38,221 bases of DNA from Pararhodobacter sp. (GCA_020832665.1 JAFIEG010000040.1:1-38221), one strand, 5' to 3'; positions 16,228 through 26,305 are shown, counted from the first letter of the stretch. The notes: generated from the sequence alone by a model not told the origin. A program made the numbers and translations.

Positions 16228-16244
16228 CGGGCGGCGCTTGGCGG
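16205..16244 (+). terminator. Strong hairpin across the epimerase stop
   Basis: CCGCCAAGCGCC (16205-16216) and GGCGCTTGGCGG (16233-16244) are perfectly complementary, giving a 12-bp GC-rich stem with a 16-base loop that includes the TAG stop. No U-tract follows. It may stabilise the mRNA end or act as a terminator with Rho. It also faces the converging FliM-like gene. Confidence 0.5.
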
Positions 16245-16374
16245 GCCCTGGCGGTTGCGGCAGGCCACATCGGCTGCAGCACGGGCGCGGTGGCATTGCG
16301 CCCCTGCGCTCGCGTCAGCCCATTCCCACCCAGCCTCCCCGACAGGCGCGGGCGTCTGGTGGGGCAGCGCCGGA

Positions 16375-17475
16375 TCAACCGGTATCGGCGTTCGCGGAAA
16401 GCGGATCATCCTGCGCCATCGCGGGCGCCGGCATCGGTGCCGGCGGCAGCGCCGGGCCGGCAAGCATTGGCCCCATATGCGCCCCTTCCGGCATCGCGGT
16501 CAGCCGCAGCGCGCGCATGCCCCGATACTGGCCAAGCCGCGCCAGCGCCAGCAGGCGGCAATCGCCCGATTCCAGGCGCACCTCCTCGAGCTGCCCGATC
16601 GGCAGGGTCAGGCACCTGTCCGGCACCAGCTGCAGCGCCTCTTCAAGCGGCAGGCTGACCCGGCCCAGAACGGCGCGAAGCTCGGTCGGCACCGCCATGA
16701 CCATGGCTTCGACCCGCCGTTGCCATTCTTGCTGTTGCGCCGGCGGCGCACCGCCGCCGACACCGGCGCCTGTGTCATTGCCCGCCACGTCCGCGGCGGC
16801 GGCCGGCACGGGCAGCCCCAGCAGCAGCCGCCCGCTGCGCTGCTCGCGGCCAAGGCTGATCGTGATATCCAGCTGCTCCAGCGTGAACGCCCCCTCTTCC
16901 AGCAGCACCGACAGCAGCCTTGCATCGGCAACGAAGCGCCCGCGCTGCCAGGGTGCCAGGGCGCTGGGGCCGGCGGCGCCGCTTCCCTGCCTTTCGAACT
17001 CCTGCTGGCGCAGCAGGAGCAGCCCGTCGACGAAATCGCACAGCAGCGCGTCATCGGTGGGCGTGGCGCGCCGCGGCGGGCGCGCGCTGGCCGAAAGCCG
17101 GCCGGTAGTGAGGATCTCGACCAGCGCCATGAAGGCCCCGCGATCGAGCGCCAGCAGGCCCGCTGCCGCCTCGTCCGGCGCATCGTCTTCCCCGGCGGCG
17201 CCGGCGGGCGCCAGCAGGGTGAGAAACCCCTCGGGCTCGACCAGTTCCAGCAGCTCGGCCTGCCCGACTTCGCGCGCGGCACTAAGCCTGGCGCTGGCGT
17301 GCAGCCCGCCGCCAATGGCCGCGCAGGCACGCGCCAGCGCGCGCTCGAAAGGGTGGGCGCGCGGGTTGCTCGCCCCGGCTTCGCCCTCGCCCTCGGCGGG
17401 CGGTTGCACCCGTTTCCTGGCCAGCTTGCGCCGCAACACCGGCTGCGCCTGCGTCAACCTTTCCGATCGCTCCAT
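16375..17475 (-). CDS. FliM/FliN-type SpoA-domain protein
   Basis: The 366-residue protein has a basic N-terminus (MERSERLTQAQPVLRRKLAR), a long helical and Ala-rich middle, and a C-terminal SpoA domain of about 65 residues (262-326). That domain contains SLPLEEALQLVPDRCLTLPI, ESGDCRLLALARLG and RGMRALRLT. SpoA domains build the FliM/FliN part of the flagellar switch and the type III secretion C-ring. The N-terminal FliM-type CheY-binding motif is not recognisable, and the C-terminal 40 residues are Ala/Pro-rich. No flagellar gene is nearby. The longer TTG start at 17568 is less likely than ATG 17475. Confidence 0.7.
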   Translation of the reverse strand: MERSERLTQAQPVLRRKLARKRVQPPAEGEGEAGASNPRAHPFERALARACAAIGGGLHASARLSAAREVGQAELLELVEPEGFLTLLAPAGAAGEDDAPDEAAAGLLALDRGAFMALVEILTTGRLSASARPPRRATPTDDALLCDFVDGLLLLRQQEFERQGSGAAGPSALAPWQRGRFVADARLLSVLLEEGAFTLEQLDITISLGREQRSGRLLLGLPVPAAAADVAGNDTGAGVGGGAPPAQQQEWQRRVEAMVMAVPTELRAVLGRVSLPLEEALQLVPDRCLTLPIGQLEEVRLESGDCRLLALARLGQYRGMRALRLTAMPEGAHMGPMLAGPALPPAPMPAPAMAQDDPLSANADTG

Positions 17476-17513
17476 GCCCCGCCACTCCGACTTCCGGGGC
17501 CAGACTCGCAGGG

Positions 17514-17531
17514 AAGGGTAAAGGAACCCTT
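17514..17531 (-). other. Hairpin between rnj and the FliM-like gene
   Basis: AAGGGT and ACCCTT flank six bases in the 96-base gap after the rnj stop. It is short, with no U-tract. It may weakly separate the two genes. Confidence 0.3.
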
Positions 17532-17571
17532 GCCGGCGCTCCCGAAGCAGTCCTTGCCGGCCTGCCAAGCC

Positions 17572-19242
17572 CTATTCGGCAAGCCGGCTGACAACCACCG
17601 TCACCTCGGGCTTCTTGCCGATCTCGTCGAGGCAGCATTGCCGCACCCGCCGCTTGAGGGTCTCGATCAGCTTGTCATCGTCATCGAGCGTCTTGCGGTT
17701 TATCCGCTCCAGCTCGGTGGCAAGCTCGTCTTCTATGGCCTCGTTCAGCGGCTTGTGAGAGCGCCCCTCGCGCGGCAGGCCCTGGCAATCGGCCCAGGGA
17801 TCGCCCAGCGGCGCGCCGTCCTCGTCGATGATCAGCGTCACCAGCACCAGCCCGTTGAGCGCCATGCGGATACGATCGCGCACGATGCCGTCCTGGCTGC
17901 CATAAATGGCGCTGCCATCAAGATAGAGCCGCCCGGTTTCCACCTTTTCGGCCACCCCCGGCACATCGCCGGTCAGATCGAGCATGGTGCCGTTGGGCGC
18001 GATGGCGGTGGCGATGCCGCGCGCGGTGACCAGGCGCGCATGCTCGCGCAGATGGCGGTGCTCGCCATGCATGGGAATCACCATTTTCGGGCGCAACAGC
18101 TCGTGCATGCGCTCCAGATCGGGGCGGTTGGCATGGCCCGAGACGTGATACGCGCCCGAGCTGTTATCGACCACATCGACGCCCTTCTCGGCCAGCTGGT
18201 TGACCACGCGCAGGATACCGCGCTCATTGCCCGGAATCATCATCGAGGAGAACAGGAACAGATCGCCCTCCTTCAGCGACAGGCCCATATAGTTGCCCCG
18301 CGCCAGCTGCGCCGAGGCCGCGCGGCGCTCGCCCTGGCTGCCGGTCACCAGAAGCATCACCTTCTCGCGCGGCAGGTCAGCGGCTTCCTCGGGGGTGATG
18401 GTGGCGGGAAAATCGTGCAAGAGCCCGGCCTCGGTGGCGGTGCGCACCATATTGTGCATCGCCCGGCCCAGCAGGCAGACCGAACGCCCCGCCGTGCGCC
18501 CGGCCTGCGCCAGCGTGCGCAACCGCGCCACATTCGAGGCAAAGGTGGTGGCCACCACCATGCCGGGTGCTGCGCGCACCAGATCGGTGATCGCCATGGG
18601 CAGCGACGATTCCGAACGCCCCGGATGCAGCGAGAAGATATTGGTCGAATCGCAGACCATGGCCTTGATGCCCTGCTTGCCCAGCCGCTCGTAAAGCGCC
18701 TCGTCAAAGGGCTCGCCCACCCCCGGCGCCAGGTCGAGCTTGAAATCGCCCGTGTGCAGGATCCGCCCCGCCGGGGTTTCGATCAGCATCGCCGAAGCCT
18801 CGGGCAGCGAATGCGAAACGGGAAGGAACTGCACGGCAAAGGGCCCGGCCTCGACCGTCTCGGGGGCGGGCGCCACGGTCTGCACCTGATCGGCGGGTTG
18901 GCCGGCCTCGGTCATCTTGCGCTGCGCGATGCGGGCGGTGAAATTGCGCGCGAATACCGGCGCGCGCAGCCGCGACCACAGATGCGCAACCCCGGTGAGA
19001 TGATCTTCATGCGCATGGGTGATGAAGATCGCCTCCAGCCGGTCGCGGCGCGCTTCCAGCCAGGCGATGTCGGGCATGATCAGATCAACCCCCGGCGTGC
19101 CGTCCATGTCGGGGAAGGTGACGCCCAGATCGACCAGAATCAGCCGCTCGCGCCCCTTCGGCCCGTAGCCATAGACATAGGCATTCATGCCCACCTCGCC
19201 GGCGCCGCCCAGAGGCAGATAGATCAACCTGTCGCCGCTCAT
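17572..19242 (-). CDS. rnj: Ribonuclease J
   Basis: RNase J is a metallo-beta-lactamase/beta-CASP nuclease with 5'-3' exo- and endonuclease activity in mRNA decay and rRNA maturation. The 556-residue product carries HAHEDHLTG (76-84), the zinc-binding core, then VSHSLPEA, HTGDFKLD and the beta-CASP stretch LLGRAMHNMV. SGHANRPDL and MHGEHRHL follow in the C-terminal part. The length is typical. Its ATG overlaps the coaX stop as ATGA, and birA-coaX-rnj probably forms one transcription unit after the nuo operon. Confidence 0.95.
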   Translation of the reverse strand: MSGDRLIYLPLGGAGEVGMNAYVYGYGPKGRERLILVDLGVTFPDMDGTPGVDLIMPDIAWLEARRDRLEAIFITHAHEDHLTGVAHLWSRLRAPVFARNFTARIAQRKMTEAGQPADQVQTVAPAPETVEAGPFAVQFLPVSHSLPEASAMLIETPAGRILHTGDFKLDLAPGVGEPFDEALYERLGKQGIKAMVCDSTNIFSLHPGRSESSLPMAITDLVRAAPGMVVATTFASNVARLRTLAQAGRTAGRSVCLLGRAMHNMVRTATEAGLLHDFPATITPEEAADLPREKVMLLVTGSQGERRAASAQLARGNYMGLSLKEGDLFLFSSMMIPGNERGILRVVNQLAEKGVDVVDNSSGAYHVSGHANRPDLERMHELLRPKMVIPMHGEHRHLREHARLVTARGIATAIAPNGTMLDLTGDVPGVAEKVETGRLYLDGSAIYGSQDGIVRDRIRMALNGLVLVTLIIDEDGAPLGDPWADCQGLPREGRSHKPLNEAIEDELATELERINRKTLDDDDKLIETLKRRVRQCCLDEIGKKPEVTVVVSRLAE

Positions 19243-20027
19243 GCCTGCTCCTTGCTGCTTGTCATGCTGTTATAGTCGTGAATCACGCGAAGGCCATGCA
19301 TGGTCAGGTCTTCCTCGACCAGATCGAACAGCCCGTTGCCCTGGGCAAAGAGCGGAGCCAGACCGCCGGTGCCGATCACCTTCATGGGCCGGCCGTATTC
19401 GGCCTTGATGCGCGATGTGATACCCTCGATCAGCCCGGTATAGCCCCAGAACACGCCCGACTGGATGCATTGCACCGTGTTGATGCCGATCACCCGCTCG
19501 GGGCGCGAGATATCGACATGCGGCAGCGCCGCCGCGCCCTGATGCAGCGCCTCGAGGCTGAGATTGACGCCGGGCGCGATCACCCCGCCGACATAGGCGC
19601 CATCCTCGGCGACGACATCGAAATTGGTGGCGGTGCCGAAATCGACCACCACCACATCGCCGCCATGGCGCTCATGGGCGCCGGCGGCATTGGCCAGCCG
19701 GTCGGGGCCCGGGCGCACCCCGGGCTCGACGCGCGGCGGCACCGGCAGCAGGCATTCGGGCTTGCCCACCACCAGCGGGCGGCAGCCGAAATAGCGGTCG
19801 CACAGCACGCGCAGATTGAACACCACGCGCGGCACGGTCGAGGAAATCACCACTTCCGAGATGCGCATCTCGATGCCCTGAAGCTGCATCAGCGTGGACA
19901 GCCAGACATAATACTGATCGGCGGTGCGCTGATGTTCGGTCGAGGCACGCCAGGTGGCAAGGAAACGGGTGCCGTCCCAGACGGAAAAGACGGTGTTTGT
20001 GTTGCCGCAATCGATGCATAACAGCAT
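19239..20027 (-). CDS. coaX: Type III pantothenate kinase
   Basis: CoaX phosphorylates pantothenate, the first step of coenzyme A synthesis. The 262-residue product has the ASKHA-fold phosphate-binding DCGNTNTVFSVWDG (5-18), VVVDFGTATNFDVV, and the substrate region GGVIAPGVNLSLEAL. The family needs a monovalent cation and is not inhibited by CoA. ATG 20027 follows GGAGGTGCC and gives the normal N-terminus MLLCIDCGNTN; the longer frame is not supported. It lies between birA (25 bases) and rnj (ATGA overlap). Confidence 0.95.
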   Translation of the reverse strand: MLLCIDCGNTNTVFSVWDGTRFLATWRASTEHQRTADQYYVWLSTLMQLQGIEMRISEVVISSTVPRVVFNLRVLCDRYFGCRPLVVGKPECLLPVPPRVEPGVRPGPDRLANAAGAHERHGGDVVVVDFGTATNFDVVAEDGAYVGGVIAPGVNLSLEALHQGAAALPHVDISRPERVIGINTVQCIQSGVFWGYTGLIEGITSRIKAEYGRPMKVIGTGGLAPLFAQGNGLFDLVEEDLTMHGLRVIHDYNSMTSSKEQA

Positions 20028-20052
20028 GGGCACCTCCGGGTCGCTGACAGCG

Positions 20053-20790
20053 TCAGGGAAAGAAGATATCGGCCGCCGGCAGCACCAACCGCCCCTCTGG
20101 TCTGGCCAACACCAGCGCACCGCTTTCGTCTATCGTCTCGAAGACGCCGCAATACGCCTCGCGCGGGGTGCGCGCAACCACCTGCTCGCCCAGCCGCGCC
20201 ACCCGCGCCAGAAAGGCGCGCCGCGCGGGCGCGAAGCCCTGCGCGGCAAATCGGCTTTCCCATTCGGCGTAATGCGCGGCCAGCGCGTCGAACAACGCCT
20301 CGGGGGCAATGTCGAAACCGGTGGCGGCGCGCAGGCTGATCGGGGGATGAGCCGCGCCCGGGTCGGCCGGTGGGGTGGTGCGAAGATTCACCCCCACCCC
20401 CAGCGCCAGAGCGCCCTCTTCCGCGCTCTCCAGCAGGATGCCCGAAAGCTTGCCCCCCTCGATGAGCACATCATTGGGCCATTTCAGCGCAAAGGCGCCC
20501 TCCAGCCCGGTCAGCGCCTCCAGCGCCTCGTCCAGCGCCAGCGCGGCCAGAAACGAGCGCAACGCCAGACGCGCCGGCGGCTCGCCCGTGCGCATGGCCA
20601 GCGTGGCGGCAAGATTGCCCGGCGGGTCGGACCAGGCGCGCCCGCGCCGGCCGCGCCCGGCCAGCTGCCGCCGCGCCATGATCCACAAGGGCCCGGCCAG
20701 ATCGGGCATCCGGCGCAGCGCCTCGGCATTGGTGCTGTCGACCTCGTCCAGCACCAGCCGGCCATAGCCATCGGGCCAACGCGCCGTCAT
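20053..20790 (-). CDS. birA: Biotin-[acetyl-CoA-carboxylase] ligase, no DNA-binding domain
   Basis: The enzyme activates biotin as biotinyl-AMP and attaches it to the carrier lysine of biotin enzymes. The 245-residue product has the biotin/ATP loop QLAGRGRRGRAWSDPPGNL (42-60) and KWPNDVLIEGGKLSGILLE (103-121), with a small C-terminal SH3-like domain. It begins directly with the catalytic domain and lacks the N-terminal helix-turn-helix of E. coli BirA. It should therefore be a ligase only, not a repressor. It is the first gene after the nuo terminator region. Confidence 0.93.
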   Translation of the reverse strand: MTARWPDGYGRLVLDEVDSTNAEALRRMPDLAGPLWIMARRQLAGRGRRGRAWSDPPGNLAATLAMRTGEPPARLALRSFLAALALDEALEALTGLEGAFALKWPNDVLIEGGKLSGILLESAEEGALALGVGVNLRTTPPADPGAAHPPISLRAATGFDIAPEALFDALAAHYAEWESRFAAQGFAPARRAFLARVARLGEQVVARTPREAYCGVFETIDESGALVLARPEGRLVLPAADIFFP

Positions 20791-20814
20791 CCGCCCTGCC
20801 CCTTCATCTTGCAG

Positions 20815-20872
20815 AAAAAACGCCGGGGGGTGACTTGCGCCGCAGGTGCAAGAGGGGGGCAGCGCCCCCCGG
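20815..20872 (-). terminator. nuo operon terminator with an alternative hairpin
   Basis: Read on the minus strand after nuoN, CCGGGGGG (20872-20865) pairs with CCCCCCGG (20830-20823). An inner CTTGC/GCAAG stem lies between them, and CG plus six U (20820-20815) follow, a classic intrinsic terminator. The same GGGGGG tract can instead pair with the nearer GCCCCCC (20860-20854) in a 7-bp hairpin with a 3-base loop. The two folds are mutually exclusive, so read-through into birA may depend on which forms first. Confidence 0.75.
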
Positions 20873-20901
20873 CCCCTGCCCTCGCCGCCAGCCGGCGCGG
20901 C

Positions 20902-22344
20902 TCAGCGCACAAGCGCCTGCGCCGCGATCGCCGCCGCGCCATCGACGCCGAAAAGGTTGAGCACCCCCAGCACCATCGCCGCCGCCGCCCCCATTAACAG
21001 CACCCGCTCGACCACGCCCATGTCGTTGTCGAGCGCCTCGTCGCGCGCCTCGCCGAAATACATGTAATAGACGATGCGCAGATAGTAGAAGGCGCCGATC
21101 ACCGAGGCCAGAACGCCTGCCACCGCCAGCCAGATCAGCCCCGCGCCCACCGCCGCGGCCAGCACCGAGAACTTGGCCCAGAACCCCACCAGCGGCGGCA
21201 CCCCGGCAAGCGAGAACATCAGGATAAGCATCGCCAGCGCCGCCGCGGGCTGCGAGCGCGAAAGCATGTGCAGATCGCTGATCTGTACCACCGGACGGCC
21301 CTCGCGGCTCATCGACAGGATGAAGGCGAATACGCCGATGTTCATGGCGACATAGATTGCCATGTAAAGCAGCATCGCCTGCACCCCGGCGGCATTGCCC
21401 GCCGCCAGCCCGACGAGCGCGAAGCCCATATGCGAGATCGAGGAATAGGCCATCAGCCGCTTGATGTCGGTCTGCATCAGCGCGCCGATGGCGCCCACGA
21501 ACATCGACGCCGCCGCCAGGAAGGCCAGTATCTGCGCCCAGTCGCCCGGTGCGCCGCCAAAGGCGTCATGCACCAGTCGCGCCAGCAATGCCATCGCAGC
21601 CACCTTGGGCGCGGTGGCGAAAAAGGCGGTCACCGGCGTGGGCGCGCCCTGATAGACATCGGGCGTCCACATGTGGAAGGGCACCGCCGAAACCTTGAAG
21701 GCCAGCCCCGCCAGCATGAAAGCCAGCCCCATGAGCAGGCCGAGGGAAAGCTGGCCATCCTGCATCGTCGAGGCGATGCCCTCGAAGCGCGTGGTGCCTG
21801 CAAAGCCATAGACCAGCGAGGCACCGTAAAGCAGCAGGCCCGAGGCCAGCGCGCCGAGGACGAAATATTTCAGCCCGGCTTCGGTCGATCGGGCGCTGTC
21901 GCGGCGGAAGGCGGCCATGACGTAAAGCGCCAGCGATTGCAGCTCCAGCCCCAGATAGAGGGTGATCAGGTCGCCCGAAGAGACCATCACCATCATCCCC
22001 ACCGTGGCCAGCGCCACCAGGATCGGATACTCGAAGCGCAACAGGTTCTGGCGCAGCATGTAACCCTGCCCCATCAGCAGCACCGCCGCCGCCGACAACA
22101 GGATCAGGATGCGCGCGAAGCGCGAGAAATAGTCATCCACCATCAGCCCGCCAAAGACCGGGCGCGGATCGCCGGTGCCCACGCCCACGACAATGGCCAG
22201 CAGCACCATCAGCCCCGCCGTCAGCCACAGGATCATCGGCGCGACGCGGTCCTGGCCGAACCAGACCCCGCCCAGAAGGGCCGCCATGGCAAAGATCGCC
22301 AGCAGGATCTCGGGCAGCGCCAGGGTAAGATCGAGCGATGTCAT
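20902..22344 (-). CDS. nuoN: NADH-quinone oxidoreductase subunit N
   Basis: NuoN is one of three antiporter-like membrane subunits of respiratory complex I and takes part in proton pumping. The 480-residue product is a multi-spanning membrane protein with the conserved Glu134 in [13 protein letters not shown], the Lys-containing [20 protein letters not shown], and [12 protein letters not shown]. Length and order are standard. It is the last nuo gene, starting 14 bases after the nuoM stop. Confidence 0.97.
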   Translation of the reverse strand: MTSLDLTLALPEILLAIFAMAALLGGVWFGQDRVAPMILWLTAGLMVLLAIVVGVGTGDPRPVFGGLMVDDYFSRFARILILLSAAAVLLMGQGYMLRQNLLRFEYPILVALATVGMMVMVSSGDLITLYLGLELQSLALYVMAAFRRDSARSTEAGLKYFVLGALASGLLLYGASLVYGFAGTTRFEGIASTMQDGQLSLGLLMGLAFMLAGLAFKVSAVPFHMWTPDVYQGAPTPVTAFFATAPKVAAMALLARLVHDAFGGAPGDWAQILAFLAAASMFVGAIGALMQTDIKRLMAYSSISHMGFALVGLAAGNAAGVQAMLLYMAIYVAMNIGVFAFILSMSREGRPVVQISDLHMLSRSQPAAALAMLILMFSLAGVPPLVGFWAKFSVLAAAVGAGLIWLAVAGVLASVIGAFYYLRIVYYMYFGEARDEALDNDMGVVERVLLMGAAAAMVLGVLNLFGVDGAAAIAAQALVR

Positions 22345-22358
22345 CGCGAATCCGCCTT

Positions 22359-23900
22359 TCAGTTCCGGGCCAGGCCGCCGGCTGCCTCATGGGCGGCCAG
22401 CGCGGCATCATAATGGGAAACGAGCGCCGCCACCGAGGGGCCGATGAGATCGATCACCAGCGCCGGATAGACACCCAGCAGCACCACCATCACCACCAGC
22501 GGCGCAAACAGCGCCCGCTCGCGTCGGTCCATGTCGGCCAGCCCCTTCAGGCTGTCCTTGATCATCGGGCCGAACACCACCCTGCGGTAGAGCCACAGCG
22601 CATAGCCCGCCGAGAATACCACCCCCGTCGCCGCCACCAGCGCCACCCAGGTATTGACCTGGAACACCGCCATGAAGGTCAGGAATTCGCCCACGAAGCC
22701 CGATGTGCCGGGCAGGCCGACATTGGCCAGGGTGAACAACATGAAGACCAGCGCATAGACCGGCATCCGGTTCACCAGCCCTCCATAGGCCGAGATTTCG
22801 CGCGTGTGCATGCGGTCATAGATCACGCCGACGGCAAGAAAGAGCGCGCCCGAGATGAAGCCGTGGCTGATCATCTGGAAGATGGCACCATCAAGCCCCT
22901 GCTGGGTGGCGGCGAAGATGCCCATGGTGACGAAGCCCATATGCGCCACCGAGGAATAAGCCACGAGCTTTTTCATGTCCTCCTGCACCAGCGCCACCAG
23001 CGAGGCATAGACGATGGCGATGGCCGAAAGCCACAGCACGAAGGGCGCGAAGATATCCGATGCCACCGGGAACATGGGCAGCGAAAAGCGCAGGAATCCG
23101 TAGCCGCCCATCTTCAGCAGCACGGCGGCCAGGATTACCGAGCCAGCGGTGGGCGCCTGCACATGCGCATCGGGCAGCCAGGTATGCACCGGCCACATCG
23201 GCATCTTCACCGCAAACGAGGCAAAGAAGGCCAGCCATAGCAGCGTCTGCATGCCGCCCATGATCTGCCAGCCAAGCAGGTTCAGCGGCCCGGCGCTGAA
23301 CTCATGGGTCAGAAGTGTGGGAATGTCGGTGGTGCCGGCATCCATGAACATGGCGATCATCGCCACCAGCATCAGCACCGAGCCGAAGAAAGTGTAGAGG
23401 AAGAACTTGAAGGTGGCGTAGATGCGCTCCTTCCCGCCCCAGATGCCGATGATCAGGAACATCGGGATCAGCCCGGCCTCGAAGAACAGGTAGAACAGCA
23501 CCAGATCCAGCGCCACGAAGACGCCGATCATCAGCGTTTCCAGGAGCAGGAAGGCGATCATGTATTCCTTCACCCGGTGGGTGACGTTCCAGCACGCGCC
23601 GATGGTGATGGGCATCAGGAAGGTGGTCAGCATCACAAACAGGATCGAGATGCCGTCAACGCCCAGCTTGTAGTTCAGGCCCAGGATCCATTCGCGCTCT
23701 TCGACGAACTGAAAGCCGGTATCGTGCGCATCGAAACCGAAAAGCAGGATCAGCGAGATCAGGAAGGTGGCCGAGGTCGCCACCAGCGCCAGCCATTTGG
23801 CGTTGCGCTGCGCCGCCTCGTCGTCGCCGCGCAGGAACACCGCCAGGATCAGCGCGGCCACGGCGGGGGTGAAGGTAATGATGGACAGAAGGTTCAGCAT
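22359..23900 (-). CDS. nuoM: NADH-quinone oxidoreductase subunit M
   Basis: This is an antiporter-like proton-pumping subunit of the complex I membrane arm. The 513-residue protein has Glu141 in [10 protein letters not shown], Lys232 in [20 protein letters not shown], and Lys263 in [10 protein letters not shown], the conserved charged residues of the proton channel. About 14 membrane segments are visible. Its ATG overlaps the nuoL stop as TGATG, indicating coupled translation. Confidence 0.97.
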   Translation of the reverse strand: MLNLLSIITFTPAVAALILAVFLRGDDEAAQRNAKWLALVATSATFLISLILLFGFDAHDTGFQFVEEREWILGLNYKLGVDGISILFVMLTTFLMPITIGACWNVTHRVKEYMIAFLLLETLMIGVFVALDLVLFYLFFEAGLIPMFLIIGIWGGKERIYATFKFFLYTFFGSVLMLVAMIAMFMDAGTTDIPTLLTHEFSAGPLNLLGWQIMGGMQTLLWLAFFASFAVKMPMWPVHTWLPDAHVQAPTAGSVILAAVLLKMGGYGFLRFSLPMFPVASDIFAPFVLWLSAIAIVYASLVALVQEDMKKLVAYSSVAHMGFVTMGIFAATQQGLDGAIFQMISHGFISGALFLAVGVIYDRMHTREISAYGGLVNRMPVYALVFMLFTLANVGLPGTSGFVGEFLTFMAVFQVNTWVALVAATGVVFSAGYALWLYRRVVFGPMIKDSLKGLADMDRRERALFAPLVVMVVLLGVYPALVIDLIGPSVAALVSHYDAALAAHEAAGGLARN

Positions 23901-25864
23901 CAGCGCGCCCCCCCGGTCAGCGTGACCCAGGTAACCAGCAGCGCAATGCCGATCACCATGGCGAAGGCGTAGTGGAACACATAGCCCGACTGCACGCGCC
24001 CATAGAGGCGGTTGAGCATCGGCATCACGCCCATGGCCAACCCGTTGAGGAAGCCGTCGATGACGCGCCCGTCACCCATCTTCCACAGGAAGCGGCCGAT
24101 GGCGATGGCCGGGCGGGTGAACACCGCGTCGTAGATCTCATCGAAATACCACTTGTTCAGCAGGAAGTTGTAGAGGATGGGCTGGTTGGCGGCCAGCTTG
24201 CCGGGCAGGTCGGGCCGGCGGATATAGAAATGCCAGGCCAGCAGCAGCCCGCCCAGCATGGCGATAAAGGGCGCGGCCTTCACCCAGTTCGGCACATAAT
24301 GCGCCTCGGTGATCAGGTTGTTGCCCTCGGCCATGTGGATCGAGGCGCCGAACCATTCGGCCACCCGCTCGGTCGAGCCGAAGAAGGGGCCATACCAGAT
24401 CATGCCGGCAAAGACCGAGCCCACCGCCAGCACCGCCAGCGGGATCAGCATTGTGGGCGGGGATTCATGCGCATGCGCATGGGTGTGGCTGTCGCCGCGC
24501 GGCGTGCCCCAGAAGGTCAGGAACATCAGCCGCCAGGAATAGAAGCTGGTCATCGCCGCGCCCGCCACCAGGATGACGAAGGCATAGGTGGCGCCGGCGG
24601 CATAGGTGCTTTCGATGATCGCATCCTTTGATACGAAACCGGCGAAACCGATCATGGTCAGCGGGATGCCCACGCCGGTTATGGCCAGCGTGCCGATCAG
24701 CATCGCCCAAAAGGTATAGGGGAATTTATGGCGCAGCCCGCCATAATTGCGCATGTCCTGCTCGTGATGCATGCCGTGGATCACCGAGCCGGCGCCCAGA
24801 AACAGCATCGCCTTGAAGAAGGCATGCGTGAGCAGGTGGAACATGGCCACCGAATACACCCCCACCCCTGCGGCGACGAACATGAAGCCCAACTGCGAAC
24901 AGGTGGAATAGGCGATCACGCGCTTGATATCGTTCTGCACCAGCCCCACCGAGGCAGCGAAAAGCGCGGTGAAGGCACCGATGAGCACGATGAAGGCGGT
25001 GGCGGCCTCGGCATATTCCATCAGCGGCGAGAAGCGCGCCACCAGGAACACGCCCGCCGTGACCATGGTCGCGGCATGGATCAGCGCTGAAACCGGCGTG
25101 GGGCCTTCCATGGCGTCAGGCAACCAGGTGTGCAGGAAAAGCTGCGCCGATTTGCCCATCGCGCCGATGAACAGGAAGAAGCAGATCATCTCGATGGCGT
25201 TGAGCTGCATCCACAGGAAGGGCACAGTGGTTTCGGCCAACTGCGGCGCGGCGGCGAAGATGTCGTCGAAGCGGATGGAATCGGTCAGGAAATAGATCGC
25301 CATGATGGCGATGATGAAGCCGAAATCGCCCACCCGGTTGACGATGAAGGCCTTGATCGCGGCGGCATTGGCGCTGGCCTTGCGGTAATAGAAGCCGATC
25401 AGCAGATACGAGGCAACGCCGACGCCCTCCCAGCCGAAGAAGATCTGCACCAGATTGTCGGCGGTGACCAGCATCAGCATGGCAAAGGTGAAGAAGGACA
25501 GATAGGCGAAGAAGCGCGCCTTGTAATGTTCGCCCTCCTTCCAGTTCTCGTCATGCGCCATGTAGCCGAAGCTGTAGAGATGCACGAGCGCCGAGACGGT
25601 GGTGACCACGATCAGCATCACCGTGGTCAGCCGATCAAGCCGGAATGCCCAGTCGCCCACCAGCGAGCCGCTGTCGATGAAACGCAGTATCTGGATAGTC
25701 TGCGGCGTGCCGTCATAGGTCAGGAACATGATCCATGACAGCAGCGCCGAGAGAAACAGCAGCGCCGTGGCGATGACCATGGCGGCTTTCTCGCCAAAGA
25801 GCCGCCAGCCGAACCCGGCCAGAAGGGCGCCCAGAAGCGGGGCGAAAAGAAGCGTGCTCGCCAT
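23900..25864 (-). CDS. nuoL: NADH-quinone oxidoreductase subunit L
   Basis: NuoL is the distal antiporter-like subunit of complex I. The 654-residue protein carries Glu146 in [13 protein letters not shown], Lys238 in [20 protein letters not shown], and [15 protein letters not shown] (260-274). It has the long C-terminal part expected for the lateral helix, with a His-rich loop [12 protein letters not shown] that may bind metal or simply be a flexible loop. It starts four bases after the nuoK stop and overlaps nuoM. Confidence 0.97.
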   Translation of the reverse strand: MASTLLFAPLLGALLAGFGWRLFGEKAAMVIATALLFLSALLSWIMFLTYDGTPQTIQILRFIDSGSLVGDWAFRLDRLTTVMLIVVTTVSALVHLYSFGYMAHDENWKEGEHYKARFFAYLSFFTFAMLMLVTADNLVQIFFGWEGVGVASYLLIGFYYRKASANAAAIKAFIVNRVGDFGFIIAIMAIYFLTDSIRFDDIFAAAPQLAETTVPFLWMQLNAIEMICFFLFIGAMGKSAQLFLHTWLPDAMEGPTPVSALIHAATMVTAGVFLVARFSPLMEYAEAATAFIVLIGAFTALFAASVGLVQNDIKRVIAYSTCSQLGFMFVAAGVGVYSVAMFHLLTHAFFKAMLFLGAGSVIHGMHHEQDMRNYGGLRHKFPYTFWAMLIGTLAITGVGIPLTMIGFAGFVSKDAIIESTYAAGATYAFVILVAGAAMTSFYSWRLMFLTFWGTPRGDSHTHAHAHESPPTMLIPLAVLAVGSVFAGMIWYGPFFGSTERVAEWFGASIHMAEGNNLITEAHYVPNWVKAAPFIAMLGGLLLAWHFYIRRPDLPGKLAANQPILYNFLLNKWYFDEIYDAVFTRPAIAIGRFLWKMGDGRVIDGFLNGLAMGVMPMLNRLYGRVQSGYVFHYAFAMVIGIALLVTWVTLTGGAR

Positions 25865-25868
25865 TGCC

Positions 25869-26174
25869 TCAGCCTTTCATCACGTTGACGGCTTCAACAT
25901 CGATCGTGCCGCGGTTGCGGAAGAAGCAGACCAGGATCGCCAGCCCGATGGCGGCCTCGGCGGCAGCGACGGTGAGGATGAAGAAGGTGAAGACCTGCCC
26001 CACCAGATCGCCCAGATGGGCGGAAAAGGCCACCAGGTTGATGTTGACGGACAAGAGGATCAGCTCAATCGACATCAGGATGACGATGACATTCTTCCGG
26101 TTCAGGAAGATGCCGAAGATGCCGATGACGAACAGCGCCGCCGCCACGGTCAGGTAATGTTCCAGTCCCACCAT
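25869..26174 (-). CDS. nuoK: NADH-quinone oxidoreductase subunit K
   Basis: A small three-helix membrane subunit of complex I in the proton path. The 101-residue product ([20 protein letters not shown]) has the two conserved membrane glutamates, Glu37 in MSIELILL and Glu73 in [14 protein letters not shown] 26174 follows a strong GGAGGG and gives the normal length. The frame remains open into the palindromic repeats upstream, but that extension is not protein-like. Those repeats separate it from nuoJ. Confidence 0.96.
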   Translation of the reverse strand: MVGLEHYLTVAAALFVIGIFGIFLNRKNVIVILMSIELILLSVNINLVAFSAHLGDLVGQVFTFFILTVAAAEAAIGLAILVCFFRNRGTIDVEAVNVMKG

Positions 26175-26220
26175 CCAGGTTCCCTCCGGGCGCTTTGGCC
26201 CGTTTTCGTTCTCGTTCCTC

Positions 26221-26244
26221 AGGATGGGCAGTATTGCCCATCCT
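26221..26244. repeat. Palindromic repeat in the nuo operon (copy 2)
   Basis: AGGATGGGCA and TGCCCATCCT form a perfect 10-bp stem with a GTAT loop. Bases 26226-26244 are identical to the palindrome after ask at 13002-13020. It lies upstream of the nuoK ribosome site. Confidence 0.75.
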
Positions 26245-26245
26245 A

Positions 26246-26261
26246 CGGGCGTCGATGCCCG
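26246..26261. repeat. Small palindrome in the nuoJ-nuoK repeat cluster
   Basis: CGGGC and GCCCG flank GTCGAT. It sits between the two larger palindromes and completes a row of three hairpins. Confidence 0.5.
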
Positions 26262-26273
26262 CTCATGCGTCTG

Positions 26274-26305
26274 CCGTAGGGTGGGCAATCCTGCCCACCC
26301 TACGG
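26274..26305. repeat. Large palindromic repeat after nuoJ
   Basis: CCGTAGGGTGGGCA and TGCCCACCCTACGG form a perfect 14-bp stem with an ATCC loop, starting four bases after the nuoJ stop. The GTAGGGTGGGCA type is a dispersed palindrome in many proteobacterial genomes as I recall. Its TGGGCA/TGCCCA core is shared with the neighbouring copy. Confidence 0.75.

Noticed and set aside
16255-19275. 1006-codon plus-strand open frame opposite the FliM-like gene and rnj
   Set aside because: It covers two well-supported minus-strand genes and their gap, with no recognisable domain and shadow-like composition.
24455-24500. His-rich [12 protein letters not shown] loop in NuoL as a dedicated metal site
   Set aside because: Such His-rich loops occur in flexible NuoL segments. 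Nothing else supports metal binding.
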